Assembly: GCA_013694645.1 (NCBI GenBank) | Contig: JACDBZ010000051.1 | Location: forward strand, 1 to 5,773 | Source of the DNA: Chloroflexota bacterium | GTDB taxonomy: Bacteria; Chloroflexota; Limnocylindria; QHBO01 | Length of the DNA: 5,773 nt | Reading direction: 5' to 3' | Shown here: piece by piece, positions 1 through 5,773 of the stretch | How positions within the stretch are numbered: the stretch's first letter is position 1 | Layout of the letters: every line of letters begins with the position of its first letter | Notes under the pieces: model-generated | Databases searched by the model: none | The model's input: the letters and a program-made list of their open reading frames with translations, nothing else | Told to the model about the DNA's origin: nothing | Program-made: the position numbers and the translations under genes

Positions 1-977
1 GCCTCGAGCGTGTCCGCGGCGTCGCCCTCCCCGAGTGAGAGCCGCAACATGAGCGCCGCGCTCGCGACGGTGGCGAGCGGATTCGCGATGCCCTGGCCGG
101 CGATTCCCGGCGCGCTGCCGTGCACCGGCTCATACATGCCGAAGCGGCCGTTCTCGGTCACCACGGTGCCGAGGCTTGCAGACGCCAGGAGACCGAGTGA
201 CCCCGCGATGGCGGCCGCCTCGTCGGACAGGATGTCGCCGAACAGGTTCTCGGTCACGATCACGTCATAGTGGGTCGGTTGGGTCAGGATGAGGTAGGCG
301 GTCGAGTCGACCAGCGCGTGCTCCACCTGGACCGATGGATGCCGCGGCGCGATCTCGTCCACGACCTCGCGCCAGAGGCGGCTGGAGGCAAGGACGTTCG
401 CCTTGTCGACGCTGGTGAGGTGGCCGCGTCGACCCTCCGCCAGATCGAAGGCGAGCTCCACGATGCGCTGGATCTCGGCGCGCGTGTAACGCAGGGTGTC
501 GACGACCGACTCGACCCCGCCCTCCGTCGAGCGGCCCTGGGGTCGCCCGAAGTAGAGGCCGCCCGTCAACTCGCGCACGATGAGGATGTCGGCGCCGGCG
601 CGGATCTCGGGGCGCAGTGGCGACGCGTTGTCGAGCGCCGCGTGGGCGGTCACCGGACGCAGGTTGGCGAACAGCTCGAGCTCCGATCGGAGGCCGAGCA
701 GTGCGTCCTCCGGTCGCGACGGCGCCGAGGGGTCATCCCAGCGCGGGCCACCGACGGCGCCGAGCAGGACCGCATCGGCATCGCGACATGCCTGGAGCGT
801 CGCCGGCGGCAGCGCCTGGCCAGCAGCGTCGATCGCCGCTCCCCCGACCGGCTGCTCGTCCCAGCTCACCTCGAAGCCGGAGGATGCTCCGGCCGCGTCG
901 ACACAACGTCTCGCAACCGCGCAGACCTCTGGCCCGATCCCGTCGCCCGGAAGGAGGGCGACCCGGTGCTGTCTCAC
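1..977 (-). CDS. leuB: 3-isopropylmalate dehydrogenase, C-terminus cut off by the window edge
   Basis: LeuB oxidatively decarboxylates 3-isopropylmalate to 2-ketoisocaproate, normally with NAD. From the GTG at 977 there are 325 complete codons with no stop; about 30-40 C-terminal residues lie outside. Motifs in order: LLPGDGIGPEV (8-18), DAVLLGAVGGPRWD (68-81), RPEDALLGLR (88-97), RELTGGLYFG (135-144, catalytic Tyr142), TSVDKANVL (188-196, catalytic Lys192), Asp224 in LVDST, and TENLFGDILSDE (242-253) with metal ligands Asp248 and Asp252. Glu90, Leu93, Leu94 and Val195 match positions that recognise the isopropyl side chain, supporting isopropylmalate over isocitrate or tartrate. The cofactor loop reads HGSAPGIAGQGIANP (286-300): Gly291 stands where the family has an NAD-binding Asp. 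The GTG overlaps the leuA stop as GTGA, with GGGAG 6 bases upstream. Because it runs off the left edge and starts with GTG, a simple closed-ORF scan would miss this gene. Confidence 0.97.
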   Translation of the reverse strand, partial: MRQHRVALLPGDGIGPEVCAVARRCVDAAGASSGFEVSWDEQPVGGAAIDAAGQALPPATLQACRDADAVLLGAVGGPRWDDPSAPSRPEDALLGLRSELELFANLRPVTAHAALDNASPLRPEIRAGADILIVRELTGGLYFGRPQGRSTEGGVESVVDTLRYTRAEIQRIVELAFDLAEGRRGHLTSVDKANVLASSRLWREVVDEIAPRHPSVQVEHALVDSTAYLILTQPTHYDVIVTENLFGDILSDEAAAIAGSLGLLASASLGTVVTENGRFGMYEPVHGSAPGIAGQGIANPLATVASAALMLRLSLGEGDAADTLE

Positions 978-2614
978 GGACGGCTCCCGGCCGGCGTGGG
1001 GACCGACTCGCCGGCGGTCCGTCGCTCGCGGGCGGCAGCCACGGCATCTGCGGCGACCGGATGCTCGGCGATCAGCTTGTTGACGGCCGCAACGTAGGCG
1101 CGCAGGGATGCCTCGACCACGTTCGTCGACAGGCCGTGTCCGGTGAAGATCTGCGGTACGTCGCCGTCACCGGCGGGCGCCGAGATCTTCACGGTCGCCT
1201 CGCCCTGGGCGTCCTCGCCGGAGCCGATCGAGCGCACCTGGTAGTCGACCAGCTGCGGCCGCCCGCCGATGATCTGCTCGAGCGCGTTGTCGACCGCCGA
1301 GAGGAGCGCGTCGACCGGACCGTTGCCACCGGCGAAGGCTCGGAACGTCTTGCCATCGTAGAAGAGCGAGACGTTGCCCGAGCTCGATTCACCCTGGCGG
1401 CTGGCTGCCGCCCAGTGCTCCAGCCCAACCAGCTGCGGGACCGGGTCGGCGTGCATATCGGCCAGCGCGAGGAGGTCCGCATCGGTCACCTGCTTCTTCT
1501 GGTCGGCAAGGCCGATGGCTTCGCCATACAGAAGATCGAGCATCTCTGGCTCCACGTGGACGCCGAGCCGCCGCAGCCGTTCGTCAAACCCTGCGCGGCC
1601 CGACAGCTTCCCGAGGGTCAGCGTCGATCCCGACAGGCCAACGGACTCCGGGGTCATGATCTCGTAGGTGAGCGGGTTCTTCAGGAAGCCGTCCTGGTGG
1701 ATGCCCGATTCGTGCGCGAAGGCATTTGCGCCGACCACGCTCTTGTTCGGTTGAACCGGGATGCCGGTCAGGTAGCTGACCAGCCGGCTGGTCGCGGTGA
1801 GCTGCTCGGTGGCGACCCCGGTGGTTGCGCTCCGGAACTGGGCGGGGCGCGTGCGGAGAGCCATCACCACTTCTTCGAGCGCCGCGTTGCCCGCCCGCTC
1901 GCCGAGACCGTTGACGGTGACCTCGACCTGGCGCGCACCGGCCTGGATGGCGGCCAGCGTGTTGGCGGTGGCCAGCCCCAGGTCGTTATGGCAGTGCGTG
2001 CTCACGATCGCGCGTTTGCTCACCAGGCGCACCACCCGCCTGACGACCGCGGCGTACTCCCCGGGCTCGGTATAGCCGACCGTATCGGGCACGTTGATGA
2101 CGGTTGCGCCCGCTCCCACTGCCGCCTCGTATGCCTCGAGCAGGAACGGAAGCTCGGAGCGCGACGCGTCCTCGGCGCTGAATTCGACCTCGTGGTCATC
2201 ACCGACCAGTCGACGCGCCTGTGCAACGCAGTTCCGGATGCGCTCGAGCACATCCTCGCGCGTTGACCGCAGCTTGTGGGTGATGTGGATGTCGCTGGTG
2301 GCGATGAAGACATGGAGCTGCCGCTTCCGCGCCGGAGCCAGCGCGGCAGCCGCGACCGTCACGTCTGCCGGGACGCACCGCGCCAACGCGGCGATGGCCG
2401 GCGCGTCCTCCGCCGATCCCACCTCTGCCGAGATGCGGCGCACCGCCTCCGCCTCACCGGGGGAGGCGGCCGGAAATCCCGCCTCGATGACGTCGACGCG
2501 CAGGCGCGCCAGCTGCTTCGCGACGGTGACCTTCTCGTCGACAGTCAATGCGGCTCCCGGCGTCTGCTCTCCGTCGCGAAGGGTCGTGTCGAACACGCGG
2601 ATGCCCGGTGGCAT
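974..2614 (-). CDS. leuA: 2-isopropylmalate synthase, type 1, with regulatory domain
   Basis: LeuA condenses acetyl-CoA with 2-ketoisovalerate to 2-isopropylmalate, the committed step to leucine. The protein has 546 residues, a little longer than the usual 500-525. The DRE-TIM barrel occupies about 1-275: DTTLRDGEQTPG at 9-20 with Arg13 and the metal ligand Asp14, and THCHNDLGLATANT at 206-219 with metal ligands His207 and His209. GLGERAGN is at 237-244. The linker region carries HESGIHQDG (301-309) and TYEIMTPESVG. The C-terminal LeuA dimer domain (about 415-522, with GNGPVDA near 431-437) is the leucine-sensing module in the family, so feedback inhibition is expected. Residues after about 522 form an Ala/Arg-rich tail that includes the leuB ribosome-binding site. 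The ATG at 2614 shares a base with the ilvC stop (TGATG) and has GAGGG 9 bases upstream. A TTG one codon earlier (2617) is also possible and would add only one residue. Citramalate or homocitrate synthase is less likely given the neighbours. Confidence 0.96.
   Translation of the reverse strand: MPPGIRVFDTTLRDGEQTPGAALTVDEKVTVAKQLARLRVDVIEAGFPAASPGEAEAVRRISAEVGSAEDAPAIAALARCVPADVTVAAAALAPARKRQLHVFIATSDIHITHKLRSTREDVLERIRNCVAQARRLVGDDHEVEFSAEDASRSELPFLLEAYEAAVGAGATVINVPDTVGYTEPGEYAAVVRRVVRLVSKRAIVSTHCHNDLGLATANTLAAIQAGARQVEVTVNGLGERAGNAALEEVVMALRTRPAQFRSATTGVATEQLTATSRLVSYLTGIPVQPNKSVVGANAFAHESGIHQDGFLKNPLTYEIMTPESVGLSGSTLTLGKLSGRAGFDERLRRLGVHVEPEMLDLLYGEAIGLADQKKQVTDADLLALADMHADPVPQLVGLEHWAAASRQGESSSGNVSLFYDGKTFRAFAGGNGPVDALLSAVDNALEQIIGGRPQLVDYQVRSIGSGEDAQGEATVKISAPAGDGDVPQIFTGHGLSTNVVEASLRAYVAAVNKLIAEHPVAADAVAAARERRTAGESVPTPAGSRP
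984..988 (-). promoter_or_regulatory. Ribosome-binding site supporting the leuB GTG start
   Basis: GGGAG on the minus strand lies 6 bases before the GTG at 977, inside the last codons of leuA. Together with the GTGA overlap and the immediate LeuB N-terminal pattern (RQHRVALLPGDGIG), it fixes the start of leuB. Confidence 0.6.
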
Positions 2615-3678
2615 CAAACCACGCCCTCGCCCGGGATCGACTCGGCCTTCTCGCGGCCACCATCGGCCCAGCCTTCCGGAGCCTGCTTGGGACCGATGAA
2701 GTCCATGTGGCTTCGCAGCTCGGCCCCGACGCTCTCGATGCGCGCGTTCGCGTTCTCGGCGCGCAGTCGGCGGAACTCGGGAGCGCCCTTCCTACCCTCC
2801 TCGATCCAGCGCTTCGCGAACGTGCCGTCCTGGATCTCGGCCAGGATCTGCTTCATCTCGGCGCGGATGCGCTCGTCGATGATACGCGGGCCCGACACGT
2901 AGTCGCCGTACTCGGCGGTGTCGCTGATGCTGTATCGCATGTATTGCAGGCCGCCCTGGTACATCAGGTCGACGATGAGCTTGAGCTCGTGCATCGTCTC
3001 GAAGTAGGCGAGCTCTGGCTGGTAGCCGGCATCGACGAGGGTCTCGAAGCCGGCGTTGACGAGCGACGTCACGCCGCCGCACAGGACCGCCTGCTCGCCG
3101 AACAGGTCGGTCTCGGTTTCCTCGGCGAAGGTCGTCTCGAGCACGCCGGCACGGGATGCGCCGATGCCGTGGGCATAGGCCAGCGTTCGTGCGCGCGCTG
3201 TGCCGGTCGCGTCACGGTGGACGGCGAAGAGCGCGGGCACGCCGCCGCCGCCCTCGTACAGGCGACGCACGAGGTGGCCGGGCCCCTTCGGCGCCACCAT
3301 TCCGACGTCGATGCCGCCCGGCGGGTCGATCTCGCCGAAATGGATGTTGAAGCCGTGGGCGAACATGAGGAGCGTGCCATCGGTCAGGTTCGGCTCGATC
3401 TCGTCGTGATAGACCGATGGCGCCGCCGTGTCGGGCACGAGCACCATGACCACGTTCGCCCTGGCCGTCGCCGAGCCGGCGTCGGTCACCTCCAGGCCGG
3501 CCTCGCGGGCCCGATCCGCCGAGCTCGAATCGGGCCGGAGGCCGACGACGACGCGGACGCCGGAGTCCGCAAGGTTGCGCGCGTGCGCCTCGCCCTGGCT
3601 GCCGTAGCCGATGACGGCAACCGTCTGGCCCTCGAGGGCGGACGCGTCGATACCGGCATCGTAGATGAGCTTGGTCAT
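2614..3678 (-). CDS. ilvC: Ketol-acid reductoisomerase, class I
   Basis: IlvC converts 2-acetolactate to 2,3-dihydroxyisovalerate (and the isoleucine homologue) by a Mg-dependent alkyl shift followed by reduction with NAD(P)H. The protein has 354 residues, the short class I form plus a hydrophilic tail of about 24 residues. The Rossmann motif GYGSQG is at 24-29. The cofactor-specificity loop after the second strand is LRPDSSS (47-53); the Arg and Ser residues suggest NADPH, which is an inference. Active-site residues are in place: His108 in AHG, Lys131 in APKGPG, the metal ligands Asp191 and Glu195 in ETDLFGEQ, Glu227 and Glu231 in YFETMHE, and the SISDTAEYGD segment at 250-259, where Asp replaces the common Asn. 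The ATG at 3678 overlaps the ilvN stop as ATGA, with GGAG 10 bases upstream. The TGA stop shares its last base with the leuA ATG. Confidence 0.98.
   Translation of the reverse strand: MTKLIYDAGIDASALEGQTVAVIGYGSQGEAHARNLADSGVRVVVGLRPDSSSADRAREAGLEVTDAGSATARANVVMVLVPDTAAPSVYHDEIEPNLTDGTLLMFAHGFNIHFGEIDPPGGIDVGMVAPKGPGHLVRRLYEGGGGVPALFAVHRDATGTARARTLAYAHGIGASRAGVLETTFAEETETDLFGEQAVLCGGVTSLVNAGFETLVDAGYQPELAYFETMHELKLIVDLMYQGGLQYMRYSISDTAEYGDYVSGPRIIDERIRAEMKQILAEIQDGTFAKRWIEEGRKGAPEFRRLRAENANARIESVGAELRSHMDFIGPKQAPEGWADGGREKAESIPGEGVV
2624..2628 (-). promoter_or_regulatory. Ribosome-binding site for leuA
   Basis: GAGGG on the minus strand lies within the final codons of ilvC, 9 bases before the ATG at 2614 and 6 bases before the alternative TTG at 2617. 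It does not by itself separate the two starts. ATG is preferred on codon grounds and because TGATG is a classic coupling junction. Confidence 0.45.
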
Positions 3679-4253
3679 GCCCGGGTTACTCCGTTCTCAT
3701 TGGTGGGGATGGTCTCAGGATCGGCGGCCATTGCCACCGCGCCCGCACGGACGAGGCTGCGCAGCCCGTGGGCACGCAGCGCTTCGAGGGCGCGGTCGAT
3801 GTTTTCGGGGGTGGCCGTGAGGCGCGCGCGCCACAGGTCGGCGGCCTCGGAGAGCGTCTCGCCGCCCGCGGCGGCCAGGATGCCACGGAGCGCGTGTTGC
3901 GCGGTGGGTGAACGGGGTGGATCGAGCTCGACGAGGACCAGCTCCAGCTCGATGCGTGGCGTGCTGGTCAGGTCTGTGACCTCGAGCACCTCGATCAGCC
4001 GCTCCAGCTGAGCGAGCACCTGGCGCAGGTGCCCGTCGTCGCCGCGGATGGCGATCGTCATCCGGGACTTGCCCGGCTCGTGCGTCGTTCCGACCGTGAG
4101 CGACTCGATGTTGAAGCTGCGTGCGCGGAGCAGCCCCGAGACTCGGTTCAGCGTTCCGGGACGGTCAACCACCAGCGCGCTGACCACGTGCCGGCGGTGG
4201 ACGGCATCGGTTTCCCCTGCCGGAAGCGTCTGGGGCGCTGCCATGGCGTTCAC
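3675..4253 (-). CDS. ilvN: Acetolactate synthase small (regulatory) subunit
   Basis: IlvN is the regulatory partner of IlvB; in the family it activates the catalytic subunit and binds the feedback inhibitor (usually valine) in its ACT domain. The protein is 192 residues from the GTG at 4253, slightly long because of an N-terminal extension of about 20 residues. The ACT domain spans about 22-96, with DRPGTLNRV at 30-38, FNIESLTVG at 47-55 and SRMTI at 63-67. The C-terminal small-subunit domain (about 102-180) is full length but divergent, ending in LVRAGAVAM. I chose GTG because it overlaps the ilvB stop as GTGA and has AGAAGG 7 bases upstream; the ATG at 4244 would be 16 bases away. An upstream in-frame extension to 4631 is only a shadow of ilvB. 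The stop overlaps the ilvC ATG. The symbol ilvH would be equally acceptable. Confidence 0.94.
   Translation of the reverse strand: MNAMAAPQTLPAGETDAVHRRHVVSALVVDRPGTLNRVSGLLRARSFNIESLTVGTTHEPGKSRMTIAIRGDDGHLRQVLAQLERLIEVLEVTDLTSTPRIELELVLVELDPPRSPTAQHALRGILAAAGGETLSEAADLWRARLTATPENIDRALEALRAHGLRSLVRAGAVAMAADPETIPTNENGVTRA
3689..3692 (-). promoter_or_regulatory. Ribosome-binding site for ilvC
   Basis: GGAG on the minus strand lies 10 bases before the ilvC ATG (3678), within the NENGV codons of ilvN. The spacing is at the long end of the normal range. Because the start also overlaps the ilvN stop (ATGA), re-initiation by the same ribosome is plausible. Confidence 0.5.
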
Positions 4254-5773
4254 TCGGGCGCCTTCTCGACCATGTCCGAGAGGCCCTTGCCGGGCAGCAT
4301 CATGGGATATACGTTCTGCGCCTCGTCGAGATGGAAGTCGATGAGGGCCGGCCCCGGTGCCTTTCGTGCGTTGGCGATGACGCCGGCCACCTCGTCGGGC
4401 TTGGTCGCTCTCCAGGCCGGGATGCCGTACGCCTCGCACAGCCGAACGAGGTCGGGTCCCAACAGCTCGGCCGAGTGGTAGTTCTCGTCGTAGATGATCT
4501 CCTGCCACTGCCGGATCATCCCCAGCCGATGGTTGTTGAGGACCGCGATCCGCACCGGGATCTGGTCCTGCACCAGTGTCGCGAGCTCCTGCATCGTCAT
4601 CTGGAACCCGCCGTCCCCGACGATCGCCCACGTCTCGCGTTCAGGCGCCCCCAGCGCGGCGCCCATGGCGGCCGGCACGGCGTAGCCCATGGTGCCAAGA
4701 CCGCCGCTGCTCAGGTGCCGATACGGATGCCGGAAGCCAAAGTAGCGCGCCGCCCACATCTGGTTCTGGCCGACGTCGCTGACCAGGGTCGCCTGGTGGT
4801 CGGTCGCCTCGCCGATCTGGTCCACCACGTAGTCGGCGGTGAGGCGCCCCTCGCGCCACGCGCCGGACCCGTGCCATGAGCGCGCCTCGCTCACCTTGCG
4901 CCAGGCGGCCAGCTGGTCCATCCACTCCGTTCGTGGTTCGCTCTGTGGCAGGCGGCGCAGGAGCGCGGTCAGCAGATCGCCCGCATCGGCCACGATGCCG
5001 AGGTCGGTCCGGACGTTCTTGCCGATCTCACTGCGATCGACATCGACGTGCACGATCCGCGCGTTCGGCGCGAATGTGCTCGTCTTACCGGTGATGCGGT
5101 CGTCGTATCGGCAGCCGATCCCGATCAGCAGGTCGCACTGCTGGATCATCTTGTTCACGTGCATCCACCCGTGCATGCCGGCATAGCCGGCGCTCAGTCG
5201 ATCCGTTTCGTCCATGTTGCCGATGCCGAGCAGCGTGTGCGCCACCGGAATCTCCGAGCGCCTGGCGACCTCTCGAAGCGCGTCGGTGGCTCCCGCGATC
5301 TGGACGCCGTGGCCGCTCAGGATGAGGGGCCGTTCGGCGGCCGCGATCATCTCGGCCAGGTCGTCCGCCTCGGGGACGTCGCCGCGGGTGGGCCGCAGCA
5401 GGCCGGGTAGCCGAAGCTGGTACGGCTCGGGATGGGGGACCGATGTCTCGAGCTGGAGCACGTCCTTCGGGAAGTCGAGCAAGACCGGCCCGGGCCGCCC
5501 GCTGCGGGCAATCTCGAAGGCCTCGGCCACCGCGTACGGGACCTCGTCGGGGTCCATGACCACGGTCGCGTACTTCGTGACCGGCAATGCGATGCCGACG
5601 ATATCTGTCTCCTGGAAGGCGTCCTTGCCAAGCAGGGCGCGTGGGACATTGCCGGTGATGGCGACCATGGGGACACTGTCCATCATGGCGGTCGCGAGGC
5701 CGGTGACGAGGTTGATGGCACCCGGACCGCTTGTGGCGATGGCGACACCCACGCCGCCCGTTGCGCGGCTGAA
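4250..5773 (-). CDS. ilvB: Acetolactate synthase large (catalytic) subunit, N-terminus cut off by the window edge
   Basis: This thiamine-diphosphate and FAD enzyme condenses two pyruvates to 2-acetolactate, or pyruvate with 2-ketobutyrate to acetohydroxybutyrate, the first common step of valine, leucine and isoleucine synthesis. The reading frame is open to the right edge and gives 507 residues, starting FSRATGGVGV. Roughly the first 60-90 residues, including the catalytic Glu region, lie beyond the window; the GTG at 5752 is internal, not the start. Counting from the first visible residue: ATSGPGAINLVTG at 13-25, the FQETD segment at about 53-57, the central FAD domain at about 130-275, GQNQMWAA at about 336-343, SGGLGTMGY at about 356-364, the ThDP/Mg motif from GDG (386-388) to NN (413-414), and GMIRQWQE at about 418-425. 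It ends in TGA overlapping the ilvN GTG start. The motif set separates it from pyruvate oxidase and glyoxylate carboligase relatives, and the adjacent ilvN supports the call. Confidence 0.97.
   Translation of the reverse strand, partial: FSRATGGVGVAIATSGPGAINLVTGLATAMMDSVPMVAITGNVPRALLGKDAFQETDIVGIALPVTKYATVVMDPDEVPYAVAEAFEIARSGRPGPVLLDFPKDVLQLETSVPHPEPYQLRLPGLLRPTRGDVPEADDLAEMIAAAERPLILSGHGVQIAGATDALREVARRSEIPVAHTLLGIGNMDETDRLSAGYAGMHGWMHVNKMIQQCDLLIGIGCRYDDRITGKTSTFAPNARIVHVDVDRSEIGKNVRTDLGIVADAGDLLTALLRRLPQSEPRTEWMDQLAAWRKVSEARSWHGSGAWREGRLTADYVVDQIGEATDHQATLVSDVGQNQMWAARYFGFRHPYRHLSSGGLGTMGYAVPAAMGAALGAPERETWAIVGDGGFQMTMQELATLVQDQIPVRIAVLNNHRLGMIRQWQEIIYDENYHSAELLGPDLVRLCEAYGIPAWRATKPDEVAGVIANARKAPGPALIDFHLDEAQNVYPMMLPGKGLSDMVEKAPE
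4261..4266 (-). promoter_or_regulatory. Ribosome-binding site that decides the ilvN start
   Basis: AGAAGG on the minus strand lies inside the last codons of ilvB, 7 bases before the GTG at 4253. This spacing favours the GTG, which overlaps the ilvB stop, over the in-frame ATG at 4244, for which the spacing would be 16 bases. The match to the AGGAGG consensus is good but not perfect. Confidence 0.6.

Noticed and set aside
617..2266. A 549-codon open frame on the plus strand opposite leuA and the start of leuB
   Set aside because: It lies antisense to clearly conserved genes in GC-rich DNA, where third-position G/C removes stops from antisense frames. The translation is Arg/Ala/Gly-rich with no recognisable family motif.
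3675..3950. Apparent internal deletion in the IlvN C-terminal domain, from matching LWRAR to the family FRA(K/R) motif
   Set aside because: A gapless alignment anchored on the ENIDRAL segment fits the whole domain, so the WRAR match is coincidental. The domain is divergent but full length.
2548..4011. A 487-codon open frame on the plus strand opposite ilvC and ilvN
   Set aside because: It is an antisense shadow of the same kind; the composition is low-information and it crosses the start and stop signals of two well-supported genes.
4254..4631. In-frame 126-residue N-terminal extension of ilvN
   Set aside because: It overlaps ilvB over its conserved C-terminal ThDP domain, and the extension shows only Arg/Asp/Gly-rich shadow sequence. 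The GTG at 4253 has a well-placed ribosome-binding site.
4331..4879. A 182-codon plus-strand open frame opposite ilvB
   Set aside because: It sits antisense to the ThDP-binding half of ilvB, has no family signature and no independent start context.
1..5773. Search for an undescribed system: repeats, CRISPR, transposon ends, RNA genes, leader or attenuator
   Set aside because: Essentially every base is accounted for by five overlapping, well-conserved biosynthetic genes. No direct or inverted repeat, tRNA-like fold or non-coding gap was seen.

Overview
This window is an uninterrupted stretch of branched-chain amino acid biosynthesis genes, all on the minus strand. In transcription order (right to left) they are ilvB (5' end missing), ilvN, ilvC, leuA and leuB (3' end missing). 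Every assignment rests on family motifs read directly in the translations. leuB was translated by hand from the left edge and is open for all 325 complete codons.

The DNA is GC-rich (roughly two-thirds by eye). Codons end mostly in G or C, and GTG starts are used. The gene set and protein style (class I short ketol-acid reductoisomerase, type 1 LeuA with a regulatory domain, separate large and small acetolactate synthase subunits) fit a high-GC bacterium. Chloroflexota or Actinomycetota is my best guess, but nothing in the window settles the phylum.

Layout: ilvB 5773-4250 (507 codons visible), ilvN 4253-3675, ilvC 3678-2614, leuA 2614-974, leuB 977-1. There is no intergenic DNA. Every junction overlaps: GTGA at ilvB/ilvN, ATGA at ilvN/ilvC, TGATG at ilvC/leuA and GTGA at leuA/leuB. 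Each start has a plausible Shine-Dalgarno sequence inside the preceding gene. This points to one transcript with translational coupling. The promoter, any leader or attenuator, and the terminator must lie outside the window.

How the genes work together: IlvB and IlvN form acetolactate synthase (catalytic plus feedback-sensing subunit). IlvC reduces and rearranges the product to the dihydroxy acid. After dehydration by IlvD (not in the window), LeuA diverts 2-ketoisovalerate into the leucine branch, and LeuB carries out the oxidative decarboxylation after the LeuCD isomerase (also not in the window). 

I found no mobile element, RNA gene, CRISPR array, repeat or new system. The most notable point is a Gly in LeuB where the family has an Asp that contacts the NAD ribose.
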